Shown: positions 43,425 through 52,792 of the stretch, piece after piece
Layout: each line of letters opens with the position of its first letter
Position numbering within the stretch: position 1 is the first letter of the stretch
DNA from: Lacrimispora sphenoides
GTDB taxonomy: Bacteria; Bacillota; Clostridia; Lachnospirales; Lachnospiraceae
Direction: 5' to 3'
DNA length: 64,000 nt
Assembly: GCF_900105215.1 (NCBI RefSeq)
Contig: NZ_FOIP01000002.1
Span: forward strand, 2,227,171 to 2,291,170
Program-made: the position numbers and the translations under genes
Notes under the pieces: generated by a model
The model's database searches: none
What the model was told of the DNA's origin: nothing
Seen by the model: the letters and a program-made list of their open reading frames with translations, nothing else

Positions 43425-45454
43425 TGTGAATCCCCCTTTATAATCTGTAATATTTCCTCTGCGGAATTTGCATTGGTTATTTCATATACCTTTTTTTCGT
43501 CCATTAAAATGTCCGCAAGCTCGGTAAGTGCTTTTAAATGTGATTGGTGGTCAATGGCACAAAGGCCCACCACGATTTTAACCGGGTCGTTTTTCGGATG
43601 TCCGAATACAACGGGTTCTTTTAGCGTTACAATACTAAGGCCGATATCCAGGGCGCCTTCCTCAGGTCTTGCGTGCGGCATGGCGATTCCCGGTGAGATT
43701 ACGATATAGGTTCCGTTCACCTCAACATTTTTTAGCATTGCCTGGATGTAAGACTCATCTGCCAGCCCCTTATCTACAAGGAGCCTGCCGCTTTCCTTAA
43801 CGGCTTCATCCCGACTGGCGGCCTCAAATTTTGCTTTTATTAATTCTGTGGTCAAAATTTCTTTTAACATCGGTTGATAAATTCCTTTCTTTGGTTCTGA
43901 ATTTTCTGTAATTCCCAAATATATACTCAATTCATTTTTTAAAGGCGCCAGCTTATGATCCTCGATTTCCACATATTTGCCAATAATGTTCATCACCTCG
44001 GCCATATGGATCCTGGCAGTTAAAAATGACAATTGGCTCTGTATTTCCTTTATGTCATAATCCGATAAATAAGGGCTTACTTTCAGTACCTTTGTGTCCT
44101 TCCACTTAAAAGGTACCGTGGATATGATCAGGTCCGGAGTATGTTCCTTCAGCCACAGTGCCGCATTTCTCACACTGAATGTCCCCAATATATTCACATG
44201 GAAGATTGCCTGCAGCCTGCTTTTTAATATCTCAGAAGTGCTGATTCCTGCGTTGCAGACAATGATGACATTGGGCGTCCTGCGGATCTGTTTTTCATTT
44301 CTTTCTATTACGGAAGCAAAAAACAATGTGAAATATGATATCTCGTGCTCATTAAAATGCACTTTAAGCTCTTCTTCAAGTACCTTTACACTCTTTTCCA
44401 CTGCTTTATTAAGCTGGTAGAAATTTTCCAAAACATAGCTCAATAATGGATTTTCAGCCCATTCCCCAGCCAAAGCCCGCTTATAGGCAGGACGCAGATG
44501 GTTGAGCAGTCCCTCATAAAGCTTGGAATCGGTTCGAAAAGCTTCAAAGGAGTATTCCTGTGCCACTGCATCGATAAACTGGTTCGTTACCAGATTAAAG
44601 GGCAGCCATTTTTCAGATAACAGCTCCTCGGATTTGACAACAGATGCTTCTGCCAGTTTATTGGCCAGATAAAAGCAGTCATCAATCGATACTTCCCTGC
44701 CGAATATCGCTTCAATTTCTTCATGCCGTTCCACAAATGCCTTTTCTTCTCTCGTTAAAACATCCTTTGGTCCTCCGGTGAACGCTTTTCCGATGGAGAT
44801 CCTTGCATAAGTGACATAAAAGGCGATCAGCATACGGTTAAATGATACATCGCTTAGTTCTACATTAAGCCGTCTTGCTACATCATCAAGAAAGGCTTCA
44901 CAGGAATACAGGATCTGCATATCTTCCTTTCCTGCCCTGTCCTCAAAAAACAGCGGATCCTCACTGATGGAAAGAATCAGAAGATTCCTGATGTTTTGCT
45001 CTTTACCGGAAATCCGGTACCCTTTAAAGGGTGTGGCCTCTACTGCGATGGAATGAAAGCTGAGCATTTCCCTTACTTCCTTTAAATCACCGATGAGGGT
45101 ATTTCTTGAAATATCAAGTTCCTTCAACAAGTCATCCACCGTGAACTGATCCCCGGACAAGAGTATGGACGTGGTGATCCGCAGTCGCCGGATTCTTAAA
45201 TTCGACAGAACAAAAGCCGGGGTAGAGTGGATCAGACTCTCAAACTCTATCATCAGCGGTTCCGTATAAAACATCTTCCCCTTATCTGCATTGATTTCAG
45301 AGTATCCGGAAGCCTCCAGTAATTCATTTAATTTTTTTATATCACTGTAAATCGTTCTGCTGCTTACAGAAAACTGCTGTGCCAGCTCCCGCACGGTAAA
45401 CTCACGGTTGCTCTGGCAGACAAGGCGGAATATTTCTAAAAGTCGGTTTTCCAT
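43418..45454 (-). CDS. BglG-type transcriptional activator with PRD, IIB-like and IIA domains
   Basis: 678 residues from ATG 45454 (AAAGGAGGAAACC). Order: N-terminal winged helix (FTVRELAQQFSVSSRTIYSD), a second HTH (FTVDDLLKELDISRNTLIGD), two PRDs (about 170-400), IIB-like domain (VIIVCNAGISTSEILKSRL) and a C-terminal IIA domain with the phosphorylated His in GIAMPHARPEEG. It therefore acts both as the regulator (activity set by PRD phosphorylation) and as the IIA of the PTS; no other IIA gene is present. First gene of the operon. Confidence 0.92.
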   Translation of the reverse strand: MENRLLEIFRLVCQSNREFTVRELAQQFSVSSRTIYSDIKKLNELLEASGYSEINADKGKMFYTEPLMIEFESLIHSTPAFVLSNLRIRRLRITTSILLSGDQFTVDDLLKELDISRNTLIGDLKEVREMLSFHSIAVEATPFKGYRISGKEQNIRNLLILSISEDPLFFEDRAGKEDMQILYSCEAFLDDVARRLNVELSDVSFNRMLIAFYVTYARISIGKAFTGGPKDVLTREEKAFVERHEEIEAIFGREVSIDDCFYLANKLAEASVVKSEELLSEKWLPFNLVTNQFIDAVAQEYSFEAFRTDSKLYEGLLNHLRPAYKRALAGEWAENPLLSYVLENFYQLNKAVEKSVKVLEEELKVHFNEHEISYFTLFFASVIERNEKQIRRTPNVIIVCNAGISTSEILKSRLQAIFHVNILGTFSVRNAALWLKEHTPDLIISTVPFKWKDTKVLKVSPYLSDYDIKEIQSQLSFLTARIHMAEVMNIIGKYVEIEDHKLAPLKNELSIYLGITENSEPKKGIYQPMLKEILTTELIKAKFEAASRDEAVKESGRLLVDKGLADESYIQAMLKNVEVNGTYIVISPGIAMPHARPEEGALDIGLSIVTLKEPVVFGHPKNDPVKIVVGLCAIDHQSHLKALTELADILMDEKKVYEITNANSAEEILQIIKGDSQC

Positions 45455-45634
45455 GGTTTCCTCCTTTATGTGATAAGTATAGCATTCCATTGAAATCATC
45501 TACAAATCCAATTTGCTTCACTTTTTTTGAATGGATAGGTATATGGCGGGCAAACCACAAAAAAAGACGCCGCTTACGCTGACGCCATATGATGATTCAT
45601 AAGTCAAGGTTGTTTGAAATACAAAATTTTTAGA

Positions 45635-45681
45635 AGCTTCCTTATAACTGAATTTGCTCAGATATCAGTTATAAGGAAGCT
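45635..45681 (-). terminator. long perfect hairpin after the RpiR gene
   Basis: AGCTTCCTTATAACTGA / TCAGTTATAAGGAAGCT, 17 perfect pairs with a 13-base loop, just after the RpiR-type stop at 45696. A following CTAAAAATTTTG gives a weak T-tract. Confidence 0.75.
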
Positions 45682-45695
45682 GAATTTTAAATCAT

Positions 45696-46496
45696 CTAAG
45701 AATATAAAAATATATATTGCATGGATAATAAATCAAGTATATAGGTAATGCCATATTTCCCATAAATACTAAGGTAGTCATTTGAGATACTATTCTTACT
45801 TATATAAAAAACATCTTCATAAGCACTTTTTAAACTTTGATCCCTGTTTCCTGTTATTAAAAATTTATGGCCTTTTAAACTTTTAACAAATTCAAATGAC
45901 AGCTCTGCAAACTTTCCAGATGCTGATACAGTAATTATGATATCCTCAGCATTGAAAGATTTTAAAACATTGTTCTTAGTAAATGAATTTGAAATAACAT
46001 GAGTGACCTTAGATGCAAACATTAATTCCTGCTGAAACTTTGCGATTGTTCCGCTGGTATTGTTTGCACATAAGAATACGATATTAACATCTCTATGAAG
46101 CAGCTGACATAAAAAACTTATCTTTTCAAAATTAAAATGCTCATCGATATCTATAATCATGTCATTAATAAGGTTTTTTATATGGCTTTGATAATTGTAA
46201 TATTCTTCAATATCCCTATATCTTAAATTACTTGGAAATACTAATTTAGTCACTGAACTTTTTAATTTGCTGAAATTATCGTATCCCAGTTGTTCGCAGA
46301 ATCTTCTGATGGCTGATATGGATGTAAAGCATTCCTCTGTGATTTCTGAAATACTAACACTGGAAATTCTATATAGATTCTTTAAAATGTACTGTGCTAA
46401 TACATATTCAATATTATCTGATTTTCCTGCGTTAACTATTAATGATAAAGAGTTTAAGAGACCTAAGTTATTGATTTCCACATTACATTCCTCCAT
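45696..46496 (-). CDS. RpiR/MurR-family sugar-phosphate-sensing regulator
   Basis: 266 residues. N-terminal HTH_6 (about 25-95: NLYRISSVSISEITEECFTS ISAIRRFCEQLGYDNF) and a C-terminal SIS domain (NIVFLCANNTSGTIAKFQQE, IITVSASGKFAELSFEFVKS). SIS domains bind phosphosugars. It is the last gene of the minus-strand cluster GH1, PTS, M81, M24, and its effector is probably the phosphosugar made or hydrolysed by this cluster. The Gly-rich end of the SIS motif is somewhat degenerate. Confidence 0.85.
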   Translation of the reverse strand: MEECNVEINNLGLLNSLSLIVNAGKSDNIEYVLAQYILKNLYRISSVSISEITEECFTSISAIRRFCEQLGYDNFSKLKSSVTKLVFPSNLRYRDIEEYYNYQSHIKNLINDMIIDIDEHFNFEKISFLCQLLHRDVNIVFLCANNTSGTIAKFQQELMFASKVTHVISNSFTKNNVLKSFNAEDIIITVSASGKFAELSFEFVKSLKGHKFLITGNRDQSLKSAYEDVFYISKNSISNDYLSIYGKYGITYILDLLSMQYIFLYS

Positions 46497-46602
46497 TGAG
46501 CTTATTAATGCATGATTCCTCTTCTATTATAAGCTGTTTATAACCGGACGGGTATGCAGATAAAAGTGCTCAAAACAGACATTGGAACAACGATCAGAAT
46601 TC

Positions 46603-47979
46603 TCATTTGGAACCTGTGAATGCCGCTCTCTTATTGAGTAAGAATGGGCGGCAGTAAGCAGTCGCATTACTTGTTGGAATGACTTCTTCCGGAAGTTTGA
46701 TTGCCAATTCTTCCATGATATAAGCCCTGCGTTTCTGGATTCGATTCCACACTTCCGGATATTCTTTTTTTATTGCTTCCCGTAATGCCTTGTCAGCCAG
46801 CATAACTCCGCTCTCACAGCTGATTCCGCCATAACCGGGAACGGATGGAATGATATCAATCTGGAACAGCATTCCACTCTTTATTCGTTCCTCAGAACCT
46901 TTGTATACCGGAGAAGCAAGCCATTCTTCATCGGCACATAGGTGACCGGGGTTTAATGACCATCCATACTGGGCTTTTGGCAGCACTTCCTCTATCTTAT
47001 CATATAATTCATTTCCGTCCATACCAATCTTAATCGTTTCTAACCAAGTCTTTACCGCAGTGTAGTAGGGAATTGCTACCTTCTTCAAGTAGTCTTTTTC
47101 ACCTTCCGGCAACTCCTCTTCGCAAAATACCGCATATCCGCCGCGGCTTTGCAATCCACCCTTGAATCCCGTTGTAATTGAAATACGGTCTCCTTTTTTA
47201 ATTACTTTATTGGTTGGGTATATATTGGCTTTTACAAAACGCTCCCCAGCCGCCATGATTGTTACAACATTATGAGGCTGTCCAAATGCAGCTAATTTTT
47301 CTGCAATCTGCATTTCTGTTTTTCCTTCATCAAACGCTTCCATTGCTTCTAATATACAATTTCCTGCAAGTGCAGCCCCGAATTCATAATGTGCTAGTTC
47401 ATTGGCATTGTTTGTGGTACGTACGCCTCCATCACCAATGAATAAGCCCGCAGCATTAGAAAATCTGGCTTCCCTGCAGTTGCTCATGATTGCTTGTACG
47501 ATAAAGTAAGGAATATCATATAATGCAGTATTATCCTCGGTTTTGCCGGTAAAATTCTTCCAACCAACAAAACCAATATTTTTTGCTTTTTCCAATCCGC
47601 ACTGCATGAAAATTTCAGCCACACTTTTCTCTGTCTCCATCGGCTGGTTTGGAAGGGAAAAATACGGCATGTGCACAGCCGTCACTTCAATTCTTGATTT
47701 TGCTGCTTTGTTCAAATTCTCATTTCCTAATACCATATACGCCTTACCACAGGAATGAAGCACTAATAAGGCCTCTTCAAAACGTGGCAGGAAACCGCAT
47801 ATGTATTCAAAATTACTTCCGTGTTCCAAATCGGCATAGATAACAACAGTATCATAACCTTTTTCTTTCATCTTTGCCAACAACTTTTCTTTTCTTTCTT
47901 CCATTGTTTCATCACTTAATGCAACTGGTACAAGATCCTGCTCTAATTCCGGCGCTTTTATTTCTTTTAGCTGTATCAT
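46603..47979 (-). CDS. M24 (creatinase/aminopeptidase P fold) protein lacking metal ligands
   Basis: 458 residues from ATG 47979 (AAGGAGAATATATA). An N-terminal creatinase-type domain (DTVVIYADLEHGSNFEYICG) precedes the pita-bread domain. In metallo-M24 enzymes two Asp ligands lie in a D-x-G...SD-x-TR region; here it reads SITTGFKGGLQSRGGYAVF, with neither Asp. The His is in NPGHLCADEEW and one Glu in GISCESGV. The fold is thus kept but the dinuclear metal site is not, as in creatinase or DoeA-like hydrolases that split C-N bonds without metal. Peptidase activity is unlikely. The M81 gene upstream ends 16 bases before this start. Confidence 0.8.
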   Translation of the reverse strand: MIQLKEIKAPELEQDLVPVALSDETMEERKEKLLAKMKEKGYDTVVIYADLEHGSNFEYICGFLPRFEEALLVLHSCGKAYMVLGNENLNKAAKSRIEVTAVHMPYFSLPNQPMETEKSVAEIFMQCGLEKAKNIGFVGWKNFTGKTEDNTALYDIPYFIVQAIMSNCREARFSNAAGLFIGDGGVRTTNNANELAHYEFGAALAGNCILEAMEAFDEGKTEMQIAEKLAAFGQPHNVVTIMAAGERFVKANIYPTNKVIKKGDRISITTGFKGGLQSRGGYAVFCEEELPEGEKDYLKKVAIPYYTAVKTWLETIKIGMDGNELYDKIEEVLPKAQYGWSLNPGHLCADEEWLASPVYKGSEERIKSGMLFQIDIIPSVPGYGGISCESGVMLADKALREAIKKEYPEVWNRIQKRRAYIMEELAIKLPEEVIPTSNATAYCRPFLLNKRAAFTGSK

Positions 47980-47995
47980 TATATATTCTCCTTCT

Positions 47996-49444
47996 TTAAA
48001 TGTCATCAATCGGAAACATTGGACGCATAATGCGTTTGAATAGCAGCTTTGAAGTATCCTGCAGCGTTGCTCCCTGTGTTAATGACATAACAGTTAATTT
48101 GCCTTCTTCTTTTAATTCCGGGAAAATATATCCCTGTTTAACAATAATAATATCATAGTCTTCATAGTTTACACCAGCCGTATGAAACTGGTGTATTTCC
48201 ACAAAAGGATGATTATTTCCTGAAACTATAATATCAATTGGTTTATCTTTGACACCAATGGTAATACAATCGCCAAAATTCCCTTCTCCTACATAAGAGT
48301 ATCCGGCCAAATACCCTTTAGCTTTGACCTCAACGTCTAAATCTACTTTTGCGGATAACTCATCCAAATTCATTCCTAAAGAAATTGATACTTTCTCCTC
48401 TTCTTCCAAACCGGCTAATTTTGTTAAAGCCTCTGCATCATTTATGCCGGCAAACAAAAACTTCTTGTTACTGGTATTGACAAGTGCCAGCACCTGGCGC
48501 AATAGAACTGTATTGCATCCCACGGCTCCAGAGGTTACATTATCCCCGGAATCAGTGATGAATACGGGCTTACCTTTAAATTCTACCGCCATTTTCATTG
48601 CTTCTTCCGGCGGTGCAGTCAGTCCGGTATAATGAAATTCATGCCGTTTATCCCATACATACTTGGCTAATTTATCAGCAATATGATTTGCATATTCCTG
48701 GTCGGTTTCTGTTGCGGGGATAACAACAATACCGCATCCTGCAACATCACAGTCATGGCGGATATATCCTACATGCCAGGAACAGCTTAAAATTCTTTTA
48801 TCTTCTTCTAATTCTTCTAAATATTGATTGATGGTTTTAACTGGTTCATCCGCAGAAACACTTTGTTCCCCTCCTAAAATCATGGGTAATTTACGGTATA
48901 CCGGTGTAATATTTTGACGGGTCTTCAACAGTGCTGCCATCTTTTCACAAACAAACGTAATCGTTTCCTTTATATCTGTATGGGGTGAATTCCGGTAACT
49001 GCGAATCAGTGTTGTGCTTTCAACATATTCCTTCGATAAGTTGCCATGAGGATCACAAACCACTGCAACCGGTAAATAAGGCCCGACTAATTTGCGGATC
49101 TCCTTCACAATATGGTGATCACCTGATCCGCCCTCTAAATCTTCCACTTCACTTGCTCCATGCAGGTGAAGGTAGATTCCATCAATTTCATGAATGTGCT
49201 TTTTGACATCTTCCAAAATTCTATTTTCAATGAAATCAAAGGCATCTTTCTCTAATACACCGCCGGCTGCTGCATTGGCATAAATGGAAGGGATGATTTC
49301 AACTCCTTCTCTCCCAAATACATCTTCACATTTCATTTCCCGAATGCAATCTTCTCCAAATAAAAGATTAAAATTTTCCAATCTACTTTTATACGGAATG
49401 TTTGCATTGGATTCAATAACAAATTGGGCTATCAATACTTTCAT
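47996..49444 (-). CDS. M81 family metallopeptidase (MlrC-like)
   Basis: 482 residues from ATG 49444 (AGGAGGAAGAATGTA). N-terminal M81 domain: MKVLIAQFVIESNANIPYKS, DGIYLHLHGASEVEDLEGGS, VAVVCDPHGNLSKEYV and RSYRNSPHTDIKETI, which contain the conserved His and Asp residues proposed as zinc ligands; then the MlrC C-terminal domain (ITDSGDNVTSGAVGCNT and so on). MlrC hydrolyses the last step of microcystin breakdown; most relatives have unknown amide substrates. Sits in an operon with PTS and GH1 genes, which is unusual. Confidence 0.87.
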   Translation of the reverse strand: MKVLIAQFVIESNANIPYKSRLENFNLLFGEDCIREMKCEDVFGREGVEIIPSIYANAAAGGVLEKDAFDFIENRILEDVKKHIHEIDGIYLHLHGASEVEDLEGGSGDHHIVKEIRKLVGPYLPVAVVCDPHGNLSKEYVESTTLIRSYRNSPHTDIKETITFVCEKMAALLKTRQNITPVYRKLPMILGGEQSVSADEPVKTINQYLEELEEDKRILSCSWHVGYIRHDCDVAGCGIVVIPATETDQEYANHIADKLAKYVWDKRHEFHYTGLTAPPEEAMKMAVEFKGKPVFITDSGDNVTSGAVGCNTVLLRQVLALVNTSNKKFLFAGINDAEALTKLAGLEEEEKVSISLGMNLDELSAKVDLDVEVKAKGYLAGYSYVGEGNFGDCITIGVKDKPIDIIVSGNNHPFVEIHQFHTAGVNYEDYDIIIVKQGYIFPELKEEGKLTVMSLTQGATLQDTSKLLFKRIMRPMFPIDDI

Positions 49445-49592
49445 TACATTCTTCCTCCTGAATATGGTTAGAAGTGTGCCTCTCACTATAAAAAATCACC
49501 CCTATGAATATTATTCACAGGAGTAATTTTTATAATATTCTTACAAAATAGATTAAGACACCCTTATTTAAAAATTATTTTATTATATTTTA

Positions 49593-50963
49593 TTACTCTG
49601 TTTTTGAAAGAATAATCTTGCATGATACAAAAGATACTGCAACTGCCACTACTGATACGATTGCGGCCAAAAAGAAATTCCCCAAGCCGCCATCTTTCTC
49701 AACAAAGAACAAAGCTGTTAATAATCCTGGGCATCCTCCCATAACATAGCTCTTTAATCCAAAGATACCAGCAACTAAACCAGCGCTTGCCGCTCCGATT
49801 GCAGTACCAATCAAAACTCTTGGCCTCATGATTAATGATCCATAAAATGCCGGTTCCGTAACTCCGCAAAGTGCAGTGATACCAAAAGATGTAATCATAC
49901 CTTTTTTGCTTTTATCGTTTCGAATGGTTGTAGCTACTGCCAACGCACTCCCACCAATACACAGGTTCGAGATATATCCCATAACCATAATCGCCGGATC
50001 ATATCCAATCGTCGCAACGCTGTTAAATCCAATCGGCATAATGGCTTTGTCTAATCCCAGCATGACCATGTAAGGGTAAACCACCGCAAAGATCGGCATG
50101 GCTATTCCGCCAATTGCACTCATTAAGTTTGTAATTCCAACACCTACATAAGTACTTAAAACAGTTCCTATCGGCCCTAAAATAATTAAAGTGACAGGGA
50201 CAACAACGATCATTGTACATAATGGTTTCAAAAAGTATCTCACGGTTTCAGGAATATACTTCTGGAATAACTTGTCCACAAAATACATAAATCCAATGCC
50301 TAGCATAATCGGCAATACACTGCCTGTATATTCTACCACCGGAATACCAATTCCCAAGAAGCTTAATCCTGCTGCCCCGCTAATATTTGAACTAACTAAA
50401 AGGCCGCCTAAAAATGCGCCCATGATTGGTTCCATTTTTAAACGTTTCGCCATTGTAAATCCAATGTAAACCGGCAAAAAGGTAAACGCAGCACTGAAAA
50501 TCGAAGTTAAAATAACCGCAGTACCAGAATCCATGGCAACACCAAAGTAGTTAACCAGTAAGTTTTTAAATGCCAGAATCATTCCGCCTGTAATCAGCGC
50601 AGGAACAATCGGCATAAAAACTGCGGCCATGAAGTTACCAAATTTATTAACATAGTACATCGCCTTTTTTTCTTCCGGTTCTTCCAGGGAAACTGTTTCG
50701 CTGGTTATGCCTTCTTTCCAGCCTGACACATCTAAGAAATCGTTATATGCTTCATTCACATTAGGCCCAATGATAATCTGGACCTGTCCGGCTTTGCTGA
50801 CAATGCCCAGGACATTTTCAATTCCTTTTAATGCTTCTTCATTTACAAGTTTCTTGCTGTTGTAGTGTAAACGAAGCCTGGTTGCACAGTGCTCAACATG
50901 ATTTAAGTTTTCTATACCACCGACATGTTCTAATACTTGCTTTGACATCTCAACATATTTCAT
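49593..50963 (-). CDS. PTS beta-glucoside-type IIBC permease
   Basis: 456 residues from ATG 50963 (GGTGGAGGAAAAATAAA). N-terminal IIB (about 1-80) with phosphorylated Cys26 in NHVEHCATRLRL; then a IIC domain of about ten helices (MAAVFMPIVPALITGGMILA, GFNSVATIGYDPAIM, ALCGVTEPAFYGSLIMRPRV). No IIA domain is attached; it must be supplied elsewhere. The GCV-TEP motif is typical of the Glc/beta-glucoside family. Located between GH1 and M81 genes. Confidence 0.93.
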   Translation of the reverse strand: MKYVEMSKQVLEHVGGIENLNHVEHCATRLRLHYNSKKLVNEEALKGIENVLGIVSKAGQVQIIIGPNVNEAYNDFLDVSGWKEGITSETVSLEEPEEKKAMYYVNKFGNFMAAVFMPIVPALITGGMILAFKNLLVNYFGVAMDSGTAVILTSIFSAAFTFLPVYIGFTMAKRLKMEPIMGAFLGGLLVSSNISGAAGLSFLGIGIPVVEYTGSVLPIMLGIGFMYFVDKLFQKYIPETVRYFLKPLCTMIVVVPVTLIILGPIGTVLSTYVGVGITNLMSAIGGIAMPIFAVVYPYMVMLGLDKAIMPIGFNSVATIGYDPAIMVMGYISNLCIGGSALAVATTIRNDKSKKGMITSFGITALCGVTEPAFYGSLIMRPRVLIGTAIGAASAGLVAGIFGLKSYVMGGCPGLLTALFFVEKDGGLGNFFLAAIVSVVAVAVSFVSCKIILSKTE

Positions 50964-51092
50964 TTTATTTTTCCTCCACCCATAATTATTCTTCAATAAA
51001 ATTTATCATTATATAGCTATATCAAAATTTTTAAATCATGTTAACAGCCAAATCGTTATCCGTTACCATATTTGTATACTTCAATACCCTTT

Positions 51093-52502
51093 TTAGATGC
51101 CCCTTTTGGCTGCGATAAGCGCTTTATACCAGTAGTAGCTTTCCTTTGGAATTCGTCTGTTGTTGTTTTTAAAATCAACTCTGACAATTCCATACCGCTT
51201 TTCATAGCCATTAATCCAACTATAGAGATCCATGGAAGACCACATATAATACCCTTGTACATTGACGCCTTCTTCTTTCGCCTGTAACATGTAGTCGATA
51301 AATTCACTGCATATTTCTATTCTTTCAGTATCTTTCACATAGCCATTATCATCGGGAGTTTCATATTGACCGCATCCGTTTTCCGTGATATAAACCAAAA
51401 TATCTCCATATTTTGCCTTGATTTCCTTTAAGGCATTGTACATACATTTTGGATAGACTTCTCTACCCCAAAGATTGCGTTTAACATCAGGGTCAAATGA
51501 TGTTTCAAACAGATCCTTTATACGAATGCCTTCTTTGGATTTTGATCCTTTTCCCTTATTATTGTGGAAAATTTCTGTTTCACCCTCAGAATAATCGGTT
51601 ATATACTGACGATTATAAAGATTTAAGCCAATATAATCGATCTTGCCTTTTTCAAAGGCAGGAATATCTTCTTCATAAATAAATGAAGCATCGACATGAT
51701 TATCCTCTAACACCTTGCTTAGTTCAGCCGGAATTTTACCAAATACGGCGGTATCTAAAACCATACGGTTGTAAAAAATATCAGCTCTTAATTTTACTAA
51801 TTCTTTTTCTTTCGTGTCAGGGTCTAATTCAACATTTCCATTGTCATGAACAATCCCAATGATTCCTTTCATACCTAACACTTTATAGCTTTGAACGGCT
51901 TTCGCACTACCCAGCATCAGGTTATAAAGAACGTTCCAAAAGCGACTGAAATCAGCCTTGTAGTTTGGCGGATAATTTCCTACAACATAGCTGCAGTACG
52001 CATAATATCTTGGTTCATTGATCGTAGACCAAATCTTAACCCGGTCTCCAAAGTTTTCAAAGCACACTTTTGCATATTGATTAAAAGCATCTACAACTTT
52101 TCGGTTCTCCCATCCGCCGATTTTAGCCATCTCATTGGGGAGGTCGTAATGAAATAATGTCACATTAGGAGTAATTCCTTTTTCCATACAATAGTTAATA
52201 ACATTGTTATAAAATTCAATACCTTTCGGATTGACCTCGCCAACTCCCCGCGGAATGATTCTGGCCCATGAGATTGAGAATCTATAAGTATTTTGGTTTC
52301 CTTCTGCCATCAGGTCTATATCTTCTTTAAACCTATGGTAAAAATCACTGGCAACGTCACCATCTTCATTGTTAATATTCAGAGAACTTTCATGGTTAAA
52401 GACATCCCATTCATTTAAGCCTTTCCCATCTTCGTCCCAACCTCCTTCACATTGATAAGCAGCGGTTGCCGAGCCCCATAAAAAATTTCCTTTGATACTC
52501 AT
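51093..52502 (-). CDS. GH1 6-phospho-beta-glucosidase
   Basis: 469 residues, MSIKGNFLWGSATAAYQCEG. The acid/base Glu163 is in STINEPRYYAY and the nucleophile Glu374 is in YITENGCG; both are at standard GH1 positions. The pairing with a beta-glucoside PTS means the substrate enters as the 6-phosphate, so it probably cleaves a phospho-beta-glycoside. It is the first gene of the cluster with PTS, M81, M24 and RpiR. Starts at ATG 52502; an AGAGAGGAATACAG stretch lies about 13 bases upstream. Confidence 0.92.
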   Translation of the reverse strand: MSIKGNFLWGSATAAYQCEGGWDEDGKGLNEWDVFNHESSLNINNEDGDVASDFYHRFKEDIDLMAEGNQNTYRFSISWARIIPRGVGEVNPKGIEFYNNVINYCMEKGITPNVTLFHYDLPNEMAKIGGWENRKVVDAFNQYAKVCFENFGDRVKIWSTINEPRYYAYCSYVVGNYPPNYKADFSRFWNVLYNLMLGSAKAVQSYKVLGMKGIIGIVHDNGNVELDPDTKEKELVKLRADIFYNRMVLDTAVFGKIPAELSKVLEDNHVDASFIYEEDIPAFEKGKIDYIGLNLYNRQYITDYSEGETEIFHNNKGKGSKSKEGIRIKDLFETSFDPDVKRNLWGREVYPKCMYNALKEIKAKYGDILVYITENGCGQYETPDDNGYVKDTERIEICSEFIDYMLQAKEEGVNVQGYYMWSSMDLYSWINGYEKRYGIVRVDFKNNNRRIPKESYYWYKALIAAKRGI

Positions 52503-52537
52503 GTTTTTTCTGTATTCCTCTCTTAAACAATTATCGC

Positions 52538-52547
52538 AAAACGTTTT
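52538..52547. promoter_or_regulatory. AAAACGTTTT palindrome upstream of the GH1 gene
   Basis: Set in GCAAAACGTTTTAC, 35 bases before the GH1 start. It resembles LacI-family/cre operators with a central CG, but the spacing to the TG and CA ends does not match a standard cre, so it could be another operator of the cluster. Confidence 0.35.
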
Positions 52548-52634
52548 ACACTTTTTATTATAATCTTTTTAAAAATTTCATGTAGTTCAGAATACGAACG
52601 ATTTTATAGCCGGCTTTAGCTTTCGTTATCTATA

Positions 52635-52680
52635 ATAAAAAAAGCATTAAGGTGAGGGGACTTCTTTCACCTTAATGCTT
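52635..52680 (-). terminator. terminator of the cell-wall-binding protein gene
   Basis: AAGCATTAAGGTGA / TCACCTTAATGCTT, 14 pairs with an eleven-base loop, followed leftward by seven T. A second hairpin (ATGGCTTGA / TCAAGCCAT) lies at 52743-52763. Confidence 0.85.
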
Positions 52681-52792
52681 ATTTTATTTAACTATTTTTT
52701 GTTTTGAAATTAGTTTTAGATTGGTTTTGCAATGGTTTTTATATGGCTTGACAATCAAGCCATTATCTCCTTCCCCCGGCTTGGATTTGCTG

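Noticed and set aside
52538..52547. Catabolite (cre) site before the GH1 gene
   Set aside because: The palindrome core is there, but the spacing to the TG/CA ends is one base off a standard cre, so I only list it as an operator candidate.
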